Shown piece by piece: positions 1 through 7,742 of a stretch of 38,133 nt of DNA. The notes beneath the pieces were generated by a model. The model had not been told where the DNA came from. It did not search any database and saw only the letters and a program-made list of their open reading frames with translations. Source of the DNA: Burkholderiales bacterium (lineage in GTDB: Bacteria; Pseudomonadota; Gammaproteobacteria; Burkholderiales; Eutrophovitaceae). Position numbers and translations under genes: made by a program. Position 1 is the stretch's first letter. Every line of letters begins with the position of its first letter. Where the stretch lies: NCBI GenBank assembly GCA_035560005.1, contig DATMAN010000100.1:1-38133 (forward strand), read 5' to 3'.

Positions 1-13
1 CGGTGCGGGGAAC

Positions 14-42
14 TTGAGGCCATCGCCAGGCAATGCTACTAT
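14..42 (+). promoter_or_regulatory. Sigma-70-type promoter of the vapBC pair
   Basis: A -35-like TTGAGG (14-19) and a -10-like TACTAT (37-42) are separated by exactly 17 bases. They lie about 30 bases before the antitoxin ATG. The -10 element runs into the palindrome at 41-61, which is the usual layout of an autoregulated toxin-antitoxin promoter. Matching is by eye only. Confidence 0.5.
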
Positions 43-61
43 TGTTGAACTTTTCAACAAT
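41..61. promoter_or_regulatory. Palindromic operator upstream of vapB
   Basis: ATTGTTGAA (41-49) and its exact reverse complement TTCAACAAT (53-61) flank a 3-base spacer. The 9-bp perfect arms overlap the -10 region and end 11 bases before the antitoxin start. Ribbon-helix-helix antitoxins typically repress their own operon at such a site, so this is most likely the VapB/VapBC operator. It could also form an RNA hairpin if transcription starts further upstream. Confidence 0.6.
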
Positions 62-72
62 GATCGTGGATC

Positions 73-312
73 ATGGCGACAGTCAACTTCAGCGTGCCCG
101 ATGAAATCAAGGAGGCATTCAACGCTGCCTTTAGGGGGAAGAACAAGAGCGCAGTCATCGCCGAACTGATGATGAAGGCGGTGGAGGATGCGAGCACGCA
201 GCGGCGTCGCGCGCGCGCCATTCGGCAGATCCTGGTCCGCAGGAGCCGGCGCAAGCCGGTAAGCGACGAAGCTATCCGGGCTGCAAGAAGAGAATTGCGC
301 CAGTGGCGCTGA
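73..312 (+). CDS. VapB-type antitoxin
   Basis: This 79-residue protein is probably the DNA-binding antitoxin that neutralises the PIN toxin encoded next. Its first 40 residues fit a ribbon-helix-helix fold: a short beta-strand (TVNFSVPDEI) and two helices, the second containing KNKSAVIAELMMKAVE. The C-terminal half is very basic and Arg-rich, as expected of a flexible toxin-binding tail. The stop codon overlaps the GTG start of the toxin by 10 bases, so translation is probably coupled. A promoter and a 9-bp palindrome sit just upstream, consistent with autoregulation. Antitoxin families diverge quickly, so the subfamily is uncertain and the call leans on the partner gene. Confidence 0.75.
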   Translation: MATVNFSVPDEIKEAFNAAFRGKNKSAVIAELMMKAVEDASTQRRRARAIRQILVRRSRRKPVSDEAIRAARRELRQWR

Positions 313-734
313 TCGTCGTCGACGCCAGCGTTGCAGTGAAGTGGTTTCTCCCTGCATCCGGCGTCGAACGGGACGCGGAACCGGCACTGGAACTCCTCGA
401 GGGGGTACGCAGGGGAATGCACATGCTTGCAGCGCCTGCCCACTGGATGGCCGAGGTCGCGGGCGTTCTCGTGCGCTTGTCTCCCGGGACGATCGAGGAG
501 GACATGAGATTGCTTTACGCGCTGAGCCCCGTTCCTGTCGAGAACCTTGCGGTGTACGAAACGGCCTGTCGTCTCGCCGTTCAGCTCAGGCACCATCTTT
601 TCGATACCCTCTATCACGCAGCTGCTCTCCACACGCGGGGCGCCTTGCTGGTTACTGCGGATGAGGCCTACTACCGCAAGGCGGCGCATCTCGGACAGAT
701 TCGGCGACTCGCCGACTTCGCGCCGCTGGCTTGA
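303..734 (+). CDS. VapC-type PIN-domain toxin ribonuclease
   Basis: The 143-residue protein is a single PIN domain. The expected acidic metal-binding residues are visible: Asp7 in IVVDAS, Glu51 in WMAEVAG, Asp101 in FDTLYHAAAL and Asp120 in LVTADEAYY. PIN toxins of the VapC family cleave RNA, often tRNA, when released from the antitoxin. The GTG start at 303 lies inside the antitoxin gene, a typical overlap. The length matches the family (130-145) and all four acidic positions are kept, so the enzyme looks intact. The RNA target cannot be told from the sequence. Confidence 0.85.
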   Translation: MALIVVDASVAVKWFLPASGVERDAEPALELLEGVRRGMHMLAAPAHWMAEVAGVLVRLSPGTIEEDMRLLYALSPVPVENLAVYETACRLAVQLRHHLFDTLYHAAALHTRGALLVTADEAYYRKAAHLGQIRRLADFAPLA

Positions 735-990
735 TGCCTCGCAACCGGTCGACAGCTCTGCTGACCGGACCCGCAGCCACCGGCAATTTGGCGGTCCTTG
801 GCCATCCAAGGACGGTTATACGATTCCGCGATCACATCGTGGATCTTGTAAGGAGCGGCCGAAAGCACTCCGCACCGCTTGACGCGAAAGTTCCAAGTTC
901 CGGTGAGAGGCCGGATCAGGATGGGGTCTGGCGGCGACGAGCGCTGCGTGACGCCGGGCGTGACGGTCCGCTTGGGGAGAGACATCTGGG
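735..990. other. Intergenic region between vapC and the glycosyltransferase cluster
   Basis: No supported gene is present in these 256 bases. The one clear feature is an inverted repeat at 794-813: GTCCTTGG, a CCAT spacer, then CCAAGGAC. It could be a hairpin ending the vapBC transcript, although no T-run follows, or an operator. The next gene has a purine-rich ribosome-binding site (GGGGAGAG) near 974-981. Confidence 0.4.
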
Positions 991-1752
991 ATGCGCATCT
1001 CCGTGGTGGTGATCACCAGGAACGAGGAGGCGTCGATTCGGCGCTGCCTGGATTCGGTGTCGTGGGCCGACGAAGTGGTGGTGCTCGATTCGGGGAGCAC
1101 GGACCGGACCGTCGAGATCTGCCGGGAGCGGGGCGCCAGGGTTTCCGTGACGACCGACTGGCCCGGTTTCGGCCCGCAGAAGAACCGTGCGCTCGACCTG
1201 GCGACGGGGGAATGGGTGCTGTCACTGGATGCGGATGAGTGGGTGACGGCCGAGCTGGCGAAGGAGATCCGCGCGGTGGTGGCGGAGCCGGGAAGTGCGA
1301 GCGCGTTTCGCCTGCCGAGGCTTTCCAGCTTCTGCGGGCGCTACATGAGGCACTCGGGCTGGTGGCCCGATTACGTGACGCGACTGTTCAGACGCGGCAA
1401 GGCGCGCTTTTCCGACGATCTCGTGCACGAACGTCTGATCGTCAACGGGCCCGTCGGACGACTCAAGGGAACACTGCTGCACGAGTCGTTTGGCAGCCTG
1501 GAAGAGGTGCTGGACAAGATCAACCGCTACTCCTCGCTCGGAGCGCAACAGATGGCGGCGGCCGGCCGGCGTGGCGGCGCGTTCGCCGCGGCACTGCACG
1601 CTCTGGCGGCCTTTGTCAGAACCTACTTTCTCAAAGCCGGATGCCTCGATGGCCGGGAAGGCTTCATGCTCGCGGTGTCGAACGCGGAAGGCGCGTACTA
1701 CAAGTACGTCAAGCTCTGGCTGATGCAGGCGCGGGCGAACCGTGAGCGGTGA
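991..1752 (+). CDS. Family 2 glycosyltransferase, WaaE/KdtX-like (LPS core)
   Basis: This 253-residue enzyme has an N-terminal GT-A fold with the family 2 hallmarks: VVVITRNEE at the start, VLDSGSTDRT near residues 31-40, and the metal/nucleotide-sugar DXD motif in LSLDADEW (Asp80-Asp82). The continuation (CGRYMRHSGWWPDYVTRLFR) and overall length match WaaE/KdtX enzymes that add a beta-linked sugar to the inner-core heptose of lipopolysaccharide. It has no signal peptide; the C-terminal part is helical and may sit on the inner membrane. The next glycosyltransferase starts inside its last codons. The donor sugar and exact linkage are not shown by sequence. Confidence 0.85.
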   Translation: MRISVVVITRNEEASIRRCLDSVSWADEVVVLDSGSTDRTVEICRERGARVSVTTDWPGFGPQKNRALDLATGEWVLSLDADEWVTAELAKEIRAVVAEPGSASAFRLPRLSSFCGRYMRHSGWWPDYVTRLFRRGKARFSDDLVHERLIVNGPVGRLKGTLLHESFGSLEEVLDKINRYSSLGAQQMAAAGRRGGAFAAALHALAAFVRTYFLKAGCLDGREGFMLAVSNAEGAYYKYVKLWLMQARANRER

Positions 1753-2575
1753 AACGAGAACGGCGGTCGTCGTCACGACCTACAACCGTCCTGATGCACT
1801 CGCGGCGGTGCTCGAGGGTTATCTCGCCCAATCCGATCGCGACTTCGAACTGATTGTCGCGGACGACGGTTCCACCGACGACACCCGCCGCCTGATCGAG
1901 CGATATCGAGCCCGCGGGGGCATGCCCATCCGGCACGTTTGGCAAGAGGACAGAGGATTTCGCGCGGCGGCGATCCGCAATCGAGCGGTGGCGGCGACGC
2001 GCGCCGAATATCTCGTTTTCACAGACGGTGATTGCGTACCGGTGCGCACGTTCGTCGCGGCGCACCGCAGGCTGGCCCGGCGCGGCTGTTTTGTCGCGGC
2101 GAATCGCGTGTTGCTGAGCGAGGCGTTCACTCGCCGCGTACTGGCCGAGCGGATTCCGATTCACACGTGGGGATGGCAACAGTGGGTGGCTGCGTGGGCG
2201 CGCCGCGAAGTGAACCGACTGTTGCCGCTGCTGACGTTGCCGGACGGAGGGTTTCGCACACGCGAGCCGCAGCGTTGGGAAGGCGTCAAGACCTGCAACC
2301 TGTCGCTGTGGCGCGAGGATTTCCTGCGGGTCAACGGGCTGGACGAGTCCTACGAAGGCTGGGGACTGGAGGATTCCGACCTGGTCATCCGGCTCTTGCA
2401 CGCCGGCGTCAAACACAAGAACGGGCGTTTCGCAGCGCCGGTCTTTCACCTTTGGCACCGCGAGAACGACCGCAGCAGACTGACCGAGAACCAGGGCCTG
2501 CTCGATGAATTGCTGCGATCGGGCAGGACGCGCGCACGGATCGGCCTCGAACGGCATCTGGCCGAGCCTGCCTGA
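1742..2575 (+). CDS. Family 2 glycosyltransferase, galactosyltransferase-like C-terminus
   Basis: The 277-residue protein begins with GTG overlapping the previous gene by 11 bases. It carries the GT-A signature VVVTTYNRPDAL, DDGSTDDT near residues 41-48, and the DXD motif in FTDGDCVP (Asp95-Asp97). Further on, WGLEDSDLVIRLLHAG with a following histidine-rich HLWH is the pattern of the C-terminal domain shared with chondroitin synthase and galactosyltransferase-like enzymes, where the acidic motif helps set acceptor and donor geometry. It probably adds a hexose to the same glycan as its neighbours. Both catalytic motifs look intact; the sugar is unknown. Confidence 0.85.
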   Translation: MSGETRTAVVVTTYNRPDALAAVLEGYLAQSDRDFELIVADDGSTDDTRRLIERYRARGGMPIRHVWQEDRGFRAAAIRNRAVAATRAEYLVFTDGDCVPVRTFVAAHRRLARRGCFVAANRVLLSEAFTRRVLAERIPIHTWGWQQWVAAWARREVNRLLPLLTLPDGGFRTREPQRWEGVKTCNLSLWREDFLRVNGLDESYEGWGLEDSDLVIRLLHAGVKHKNGRFAAPVFHLWHRENDRSRLTENQGLLDELLRSGRTRARIGLERHLAEPA

Positions 2576-2580
2576 GCGCC

Positions 2581-3678
2581 GTGCAGCCGCCGACTTCACC
2601 GGAAAGCATCCTGGTGATCTGCACGCGCCGCATCGGCGACGTGCTCCTGACCACCCCCGTGGTTCGATCGCTCAAGCGCGCGTACCCGGACGCGGCGGTC
2701 GACGTGCTGCTCTTCGAGGGGACTCAGGGCATCCTGGCGGGCAATCCTGACGTGAGCGCCGTGTTGGCCGTTGCCGAACGCCCCGGTGCGGGCGAGCAAG
2801 GGCGACTCCTGAGGCGGATCTGGCGACGCTACGACCTGGCGGTGTCCGTTCTCGCGGGAGACCGGCCGACGCTGTACGCCTGGGCGGCCGGCCGCTACCG
2901 CATCGGTACGTTGGAGCAGAAGGCAAAGAGCCTCTGGAAGAGGGCGCTGCTGCACGCCTGGGTGCCTTTCGACGATTTCCACACCCATACGGTGATCATG
3001 AACCTGAGGGTGATCGAACGGCTAGGCGTGAAGACGTTACCGGAGCCGGTAGTGGGCTGTCCGCCCGAAGCGCAAAGCGCGGCTCGCGCGGCTTTCCCGG
3101 AGCTGGACAGCGAGCGCGTCGCCGTGCTCCACGTATCGCCCAAGTTTCCCTACAAGCGCTGGAGCGCCGAAGGATGGGGACGGCTCGCGCACATGCTGAC
3201 GGAAAAGGGGATGCGAGTGGCGATCGCGGGGGGAGCCTCCGGCTCCGAGCGACAGTACGTGCAGAGGCTGTTGCCGTCCATGCCGAATATCGTCGATCTG
3301 GCTGGCCGAATCGATCTTTCGACGCTTGCATGCATCATCAGCCGCGCGGCGCTCTATGTCGGGACAGACACTGCCGTCACGCACATGGCGGCAGCGCTTG
3401 GTGTGCCCACTGTTGCGCTGTTCGGTCCCTCGAACCCGGTCAAGTGGGGTCCCTGGCCGAAAGGCTGGTCGACGCCCCCGTCGCCCTACGTGTTGCGCGG
3501 TACGCAGCTCCGCGGCAATGTCGCGCTCGTGCAGGGCGAAGGCCATTGCGTGCCCTGCCTTCAGGAAGGCTGCGCGCGAACCATCGAAAGCGAAAGCGCC
3601 TGCCTGCAGATGCTGCGGCCCGAGACCGTGATTGCGGCTGTCGAGAAACTCGAAACGGCCATGGCCGGCAGGGAATAA
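2581..3678 (+). CDS. Family 9 glycosyltransferase, heptosyltransferase-like
   Basis: This 365-residue GT-B enzyme resembles ADP-heptose:LPS heptosyltransferases. The N-terminus (ILVICTRRIGDVLLTTPVVRSLKRAYPDA) is the classic family 9 opening with the RxGDxLLTTP motif. The C-terminal nucleotide-binding half contains LYVGTDTAVTHMAAALGVPTVALFG followed by PSNPVKWGPWP, the usual donor-site motif. It starts at GTG 2581, only 5 bases after the preceding stop, so it is co-transcribed with the two family 2 enzymes. The C-terminal CVPCLQEGC segment is typical of some members. It most likely acts at the cytoplasmic face of the inner membrane on lipid A-core. It could be the third or fourth heptosyltransferase rather than WaaC or WaaF. 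Confidence 0.85.
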   Translation: MQPPTSPESILVICTRRIGDVLLTTPVVRSLKRAYPDAAVDVLLFEGTQGILAGNPDVSAVLAVAERPGAGEQGRLLRRIWRRYDLAVSVLAGDRPTLYAWAAGRYRIGTLEQKAKSLWKRALLHAWVPFDDFHTHTVIMNLRVIERLGVKTLPEPVVGCPPEAQSAARAAFPELDSERVAVLHVSPKFPYKRWSAEGWGRLAHMLTEKGMRVAIAGGASGSERQYVQRLLPSMPNIVDLAGRIDLSTLACIISRAALYVGTDTAVTHMAAALGVPTVALFGPSNPVKWGPWPKGWSTPPSPYVLRGTQLRGNVALVQGEGHCVPCLQEGCARTIESESACLQMLRPETVIAAVEKLETAMAGRE

Positions 3679-3788
3679 TAAGAAGAATCCTGCCGCAGCC
3701 TGTGCAAAGCGACGAGAAGCAGTCGAGCGAGGACTCAGGCAACTGCCGGGAGTCGGAACTGGCGGATCGACGAAAGAGGAGCACACAC

Positions 3789-4643
3789 ATGGCGACCTTA
3801 GAGCAGCCGGCTGCCGGTGAATCAATGAGCGGTGCGGGGCGTTCTTTGTCGATTACGACGACGCTCCAGAGCGCGTACGACGAGCAATACACCGGCGAAA
3901 TAGCGCAGTGGCGCGAGCTGGGCGCCAAGTACAAGGCGGAGAACATCCTGGCGGTCTGCCGCAATCGCCGTTTCCAGAGGGTGCTCGAGTGCGGCGCGGG
4001 CGAAGGAAGCATTCTGGGGTTTCTCGACGCTTCCGGCGCTTTCGCCGAACTCTTCGCAATCGAGATATCCGAAAGCGGGATTCGGCAGATCGAGAAGCGG
4101 AAGATCCGCACGCTGCGCGAAACTCGCGGGTTCGACGGGTACCAGATCCCCTATCCGGATCGCAGCTTCGACATGGCGTACTGCTCGCATGTGCTCGAAC
4201 ACGTGGAACATCCCCGAATCCTGCTGCGAGAACTGAAACGAGTGTCCGACTACCAGGTCTTCGAGATCCCGCTCGACTATGCCGTGAATGTGGACCGGCG
4301 GGTCAGAGAGCTGCACGCTTACGGACACATCAACGTATTCACGCCGTCCACCTTCAGGTTCCTGCTCAAGTCGGAAGGATTCGACATTTTGGAGCAGCGC
4401 CTCACGCACAGCGCGCAGGAGGTCATTCGCTACAACTGGGAACATAACCTGAAGCGGCGCCTGTCCCGGAAGTTGCGCCTGTACTTGAAGATGCTGCCGG
4501 CGATCCGCTCGGCCAGGCGGTGGCTGATGGGTGCCGAAAGATTCGCGGAATACGGGTACTCGGCCTATACCTGTTTGACGCGAAGCATCGGCGAGTTAAG
4601 AATTTTCCAGGACGCGACAGAGTCCCTGAGCGGCCCGGAGTGA
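3789..4643 (+). CDS. Class I SAM-dependent methyltransferase
   Basis: The open frame reaches far upstream, but the ATG at 3789 is preceded by an AGGAG ribosome-binding site with good spacing, giving 284 residues. A Rossmann methyltransferase domain is visible: motif I VLECGAGEGS, the acidic end of strand 2 in FAIEISES, and the motif IV region FDMAYCSHVLEHVEHP, which is characteristic of Methyltransf_11-like small-molecule and sugar methyltransferases. It follows three glycosyltransferases after a 110-base gap, so a role in capping or modifying the same surface glycan is plausible, but the substrate is unknown. The basic C-terminus (NLKRRLSRKLRLYLK) could favour membrane association. Confidence 0.8.
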   Translation: MATLEQPAAGESMSGAGRSLSITTTLQSAYDEQYTGEIAQWRELGAKYKAENILAVCRNRRFQRVLECGAGEGSILGFLDASGAFAELFAIEISESGIRQIEKRKIRTLRETRGFDGYQIPYPDRSFDMAYCSHVLEHVEHPRILLRELKRVSDYQVFEIPLDYAVNVDRRVRELHAYGHINVFTPSTFRFLLKSEGFDILEQRLTHSAQEVIRYNWEHNLKRRLSRKLRLYLKMLPAIRSARRWLMGAERFAEYGYSAYTCLTRSIGELRIFQDATESLSGPE

Positions 4644-4898
4644 TCGGCGATGAGCGCAGGCCACAGGAGTTCGCCGGCCCGCTTTAGCCGGACGTAGATA
4701 GCTCAGGCCCGCGAACTTGAGGTAGCTCTCGCGACGATCTGCCATTGCTTGCTTTGCATCCTGGGCGGCCGAGAATGCCGGCCGCGGCCATGCAGTCCGG
4801 CGAAAATCGTCTCCATCGCACGCGAGCGATGACGAGACGGGTTCTGCCTGGGGCGGCGTTTCGGGCGCTTTTTCGGGCAGGCTTTGCAGGCGTCGTGG
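4644..4898. other. Intergenic region between convergent methyltransferase and lipA
   Basis: These 255 bases separate two convergent transcripts. I find no convincing gene. Short minus-strand frames exist but lack recognisable motifs and ribosome-binding sites. CCGGC and GCCGG can pair around position 4680 as a weak hairpin, without a T-run. No clear terminator was found for either side. Confidence 0.3.
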
Positions 4899-5837
4899 TC
4901 AAGCGACCCCGGCTTCGTGCGCCTGCCGGTCGGCGTGGTAGGAGGAGCGCACCAGCGGGCCGCAGGCCGCGTGCTTGAAACCGAGTTCGCAGGCCGTGGT
5001 CTCGAACACCTTGAACTGCGCCGGTTCGACATAGCGCAGCACGGGCAGGTGTCCAGGGGTCGGCTGCAAGTACTGGCCGACCGTCAGCATGTCCACGTCG
5101 TGGGCGCGCAGGTCGCGCATCACGCTGACGATTTCCTCGTCGGTTTCGCCCAGGCCCACCATCAGGCCGGACTTGGTGGGAATGCCGGGGAAGCGGGCCT
5201 TGAAATCCTTGAGCAGCCGCAGCGAGTGCCGGTAGTCGGCGCCGGGACGCGCAAGACGGTAGAGCCGCGGCACGGTCTCCAGGTTGTGATTCATCACGTC
5301 CGGCAGCGCGCGGCTCAGCTTGTCCAGCGCCGTTTCCAGCCGGCCGCGAAAGTCGGGCGTCAGGATCTCGATCCGCGTCTGCGGCGAGGTTTCGCGCACC
5401 GCCCGGATGCAGTCGGCGAAGTGCTGCGCGCCTCCATCGCGCAGGTCGTCACGATCGACGCTGGTGATGACCACATACTTCAGTTTCAGAGCCGCGATGG
5501 TCCTGGCCAGGTTCCCCGGCTCGTTCGGGTCGGGCGGCTTGGGTCGGCCGTGCGCAACATCGCAGAACGGGCAGCGCCGCGTGCACAGGTCGCCCAGGAT
5601 CATGAAGGTCGCGGTGCCCTTGCCGAAACACTCGCCGATGTTCGGGCAGGAAGCTTCCTCGCAGACCGTGTGCAGCCGATGGTGGCGCAGGATCTCCTTG
5701 ACCTGGTAGAAGGTGGGGCTGGAAGGCGATCTGACCCGGATCCAGGCCGGCTTCTTGAGCGGCTGGATGGGAATGACCTTGACCGGATTGCGCGCGGTCT
5801 TCTCGGCGCCGGTCTGGCGCAGCGTGTCGTTGCTCAT
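4899..5837 (-). CDS. lipA: Lipoyl synthase
   Basis: LipA is the radical-SAM enzyme that inserts two sulfurs into protein-bound octanoyl groups, completing lipoate on pyruvate and 2-oxoglutarate dehydrogenases and the glycine cleavage H protein. The 312-residue protein has the radical-SAM motif CTRRCPFC (CX3CX2C) and the auxiliary-cluster motif [12 protein letters not shown] (CX4CX5C), plus the C-terminal RSSYHAD whose serine ligates the auxiliary cluster. An open frame extends much further upstream, but the ATG at 5837 overlaps the lipB stop as ATGA and gives the family length. It is the last gene of dacA-dat-ybeD-lipB-lipA. All cluster ligands are present. Confidence 0.97.
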   Translation of the reverse strand: MSNDTLRQTGAEKTARNPVKVIPIQPLKKPAWIRVRSPSSPTFYQVKEILRHHRLHTVCEEASCPNIGECFGKGTATFMILGDLCTRRCPFCDVAHGRPKPPDPNEPGNLARTIAALKLKYVVITSVDRDDLRDGGAQHFADCIRAVRETSPQTRIEILTPDFRGRLETALDKLSRALPDVMNHNLETVPRLYRLARPGADYRHSLRLLKDFKARFPGIPTKSGLMVGLGETDEEIVSVMRDLRAHDVDMLTVGQYLQPTPGHLPVLRYVEPAQFKVFETTACELGFKHAACGPLVRSSYHADRQAHEAGVA

Positions 5838-6538
5838 TTCCAGATGTTCGATTGCAGCGCCGAGAGAAGTCCCTGCCCCAGCACATCGAGGGAATCGGCG
5901 ATTCCCAGATCGCGTGCCTGCGTGACGCGCAAGCCCGGGTATCCGCACGGATCGATGTCCCGGAACGGTTCCAGGTCCATGTCGGCGTTGAACGCCAGGC
6001 CGTGATAACAGCAGCCGTTGCGCACCCGCAACCCCAGCGCGGCGACCTTGGCATCGCCCACATACACGCCGGGCGCGTTCGCGCGGCGCTGCGCCTGCAC
6101 GCCGTATTGCGCGAGCAAGTCTATCACCGCAGCCTCCAGCCGCAGCACCAGTTCGCGTACTCCGATCCCGAGGCGGCGCAAGTCGAGCAGCGTGTAGACG
6201 ACAAGCTGACCCGGGCCGTGGTACGTCACCTGTCCGCCGCGATCGACCTTGAGCACCGGAATTGCGCTGTCGCGCCGGTGCAGATGCTCGATGCGACCGG
6301 CAAGTCCCAGCGTGTAGACCGGCGGATGCTGCAGCAGCCACAGTTCGTCGGGCGTTTGGCGGGTACGCTCGCCTGTCAGGCGCTGCATCGCGCGCCACAC
6401 CGGCTCATAGTCCGCCAGCCCCAGGTCGCGGACGAGCACTGTGGGCCCGCAAGCCGGACCGCCATTCTCCGGCCCCACGGCGGGCAGCGAGCTGCGCTCC
6501 CCGTGCACGGAGGAAGAACGCAGTTCCTCTGCCCTCAT
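5834..6538 (-). CDS. lipB: Octanoyl-[ACP]:protein N-octanoyltransferase
   Basis: LipB moves octanoate from acyl carrier protein to lipoyl domains, supplying the substrate for LipA. Family motifs are clear: [16 protein letters not shown], the catalytic lysine in [10 protein letters not shown], and the catalytic cysteine in DPCGYPGL. The ATG at 6538 overlaps the ybeD stop codon (ATGA), giving 234 residues with about 30 extra N-terminal residues compared with typical LipB. A GTG at 6439 would give a standard-length 205-residue protein beginning just before [12 protein letters not shown] prefer the coupled ATG, but the start is not certain. The stop overlaps the lipA start by 4 bases. Confidence 0.96.
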   Translation of the reverse strand: MRAEELRSSSVHGERSSLPAVGPENGGPACGPTVLVRDLGLADYEPVWRAMQRLTGERTRQTPDELWLLQHPPVYTLGLAGRIEHLHRRDSAIPVLKVDRGGQVTYHGPGQLVVYTLLDLRRLGIGVRELVLRLEAAVIDLLAQYGVQAQRRANAPGVYVGDAKVAALGLRVRNGCCYHGLAFNADMDLEPFRDIDPCGYPGLRVTQARDLGIADSLDVLGQGLLSALQSNIWK

Positions 6539-6798
6539 AGCACCATGACCACCGCCGGATGGTCGCACAGCTCCCGGTACAGGGCATCGAGCTGGGCGCG
6601 GGACGTGGCGCGGACCACGCAAGTGACGCTCAGATAGTTGTTCTTCTTGCTGGTGCGCATCTGCACCGAGGCCGGATCGAAATCGGCCGCGTGCCGCTGC
6701 ACGATGTCCACGATGGTCTGCACCAGCCGCGGCTCGCGCCGTCCCATGACCTTGATCGGAAAGTCGATCGGATACTCGAGGATGCTCTGACCTTTCAT
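6535..6798 (-). CDS. ybeD: YbeD/DUF493 family protein
   Basis: This small cytoplasmic protein of 87 residues belongs to DUF493 (YbeD), an ACT-like ferredoxin fold with no enzymatic residues, commonly found next to lipB and dacA. Recognisable parts are ILEYPIDFPIKVMG near the N-terminus and NNYLSVTCVVRATSRAQLDALYREL in the second half. The open frame begins upstream, but the ATG at 6798 overlaps the stop of the transaminase gene by 4 bases and matches the usual YbeD start. It is translationally coupled to both neighbours. A regulatory role in the lipoate pathway is often suggested; the sequence alone does not show it. Confidence 0.93.
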   Translation of the reverse strand: MKGQSILEYPIDFPIKVMGRREPRLVQTIVDIVQRHAADFDPASVQMRTSKKNNYLSVTCVVRATSRAQLDALYRELCDHPAVVMVL

Positions 6799-7655
6799 TT
6801 GGCCGCTGCCGGCGCGCGCATCACGCGCTCCTTGTACTCCTGATACCACTCGTACATCCGGGTGAACACCCTGCCCGGTTTACCGTTGCCGACCGGCCGG
6901 CCATCCAGCACCACGACGGCCAGCACCTCCTTGGTGGAGGAAGTGAGCCACACTTCGTCCGCGCCGCGCAGCTCCGACTCGGCGACCGGCCGCACTTCGC
7001 AGCGCACCCCGTTGCCCCGTGCCAGCTCCAGTACGACGTCGTAGGTGATGCCCGGCAGCATCCAGTGAGACTTCGGCGGGGCGAGGAGCGTTCCGGCCTT
7101 CACCACGAAAATATTGCTTGCGGCGCCCTCGGTGAGATAACCGTCGCGCAGCAGGATCGTTTCGACGCAACCGGCGTCTACCGCGAGCTGACGCAGCAGC
7201 ACGTTGGGCAGCAGAGACGTGGCCTTGATATCGCAGCGCAGCCAGCGATTGTCGATCGCGCTCACCGCGCCCACACCGTTCTCGACCTGTTCGCGGGGCG
7301 GCACCGAGAGCGGATTGCTCATCAGGAACACCGTGGGCGCCACGCCCTGGGGGAACGCATGGTCGCGCTTGGCCACCCCGCGGGTGACCTGCAAGTAGAC
7401 CGACTGATCGGCCGGTTCGTTCAGTTCGATCAATCGCCGGATCAGGCGCGACCACTCGGGAACGGAGTGAGGGTTGGTCAGCCGGATCCCATCCAGGCTC
7501 GCCTGCAGCCGCTGCAGATGCTCGCGCAAGCGGAAAGGATGTCGGGAATAGACCGGGATCACTTCGTAGACGCCGTCGCCGAAGATGAATCCGCGGTCCA
7601 GCACTGGAATGCGCGCTTCCTCCATCGGCATGAACTGCCCATTGAGATAGATCAT
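6795..7655 (-). CDS. dat: D-amino acid transaminase (fold-type IV PLP enzyme)
   Basis: The 286-residue enzyme is a class IV aminotransferase of the D-alanine transaminase type, which interconverts D-alanine and D-glutamate with their keto acids for peptidoglycan. It opens with MIYLNGQF; the PLP lysine is Lys144 in CDIKATSLLPNVL. The substrate-side motif DRGFIFGDGVYEVIPVY and the later EGAASNIFVV and LPGITYDVVLEL complete the family pattern. I chose ATG 7655 because it gives the family's usual start; an in-frame start at 7682 adds nine residues. The gene lies 87 bases after dacA, fitting a cell-wall role. 4-amino-4-deoxychorismate lyase is the main alternative and fits less well. Confidence 0.88.
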   Translation of the reverse strand: MIYLNGQFMPMEEARIPVLDRGFIFGDGVYEVIPVYSRHPFRLREHLQRLQASLDGIRLTNPHSVPEWSRLIRRLIELNEPADQSVYLQVTRGVAKRDHAFPQGVAPTVFLMSNPLSVPPREQVENGVGAVSAIDNRWLRCDIKATSLLPNVLLRQLAVDAGCVETILLRDGYLTEGAASNIFVVKAGTLLAPPKSHWMLPGITYDVVLELARGNGVRCEVRPVAESELRGADEVWLTSSTKEVLAVVVLDGRPVGNGKPGRVFTRMYEWYQEYKERVMRAPAAAK

Positions 7656-7742
7656 TGCAGTGGTGAGCGAGTGAACGGTCAATGGTCAACGGCGGCCTGC
7701 GCACACCGCGGCGAGACGGTCTCGCGGGGTTCGGCCGTCATG

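Noticed and set aside
4599..4745. Minus-strand short frame starting MADRRESYLKFAGLSYL
   Set aside because: It overlaps the 3' end of the methyltransferase gene, has no recognised motif or ribosome-binding site, and the frame is not clearly coding.
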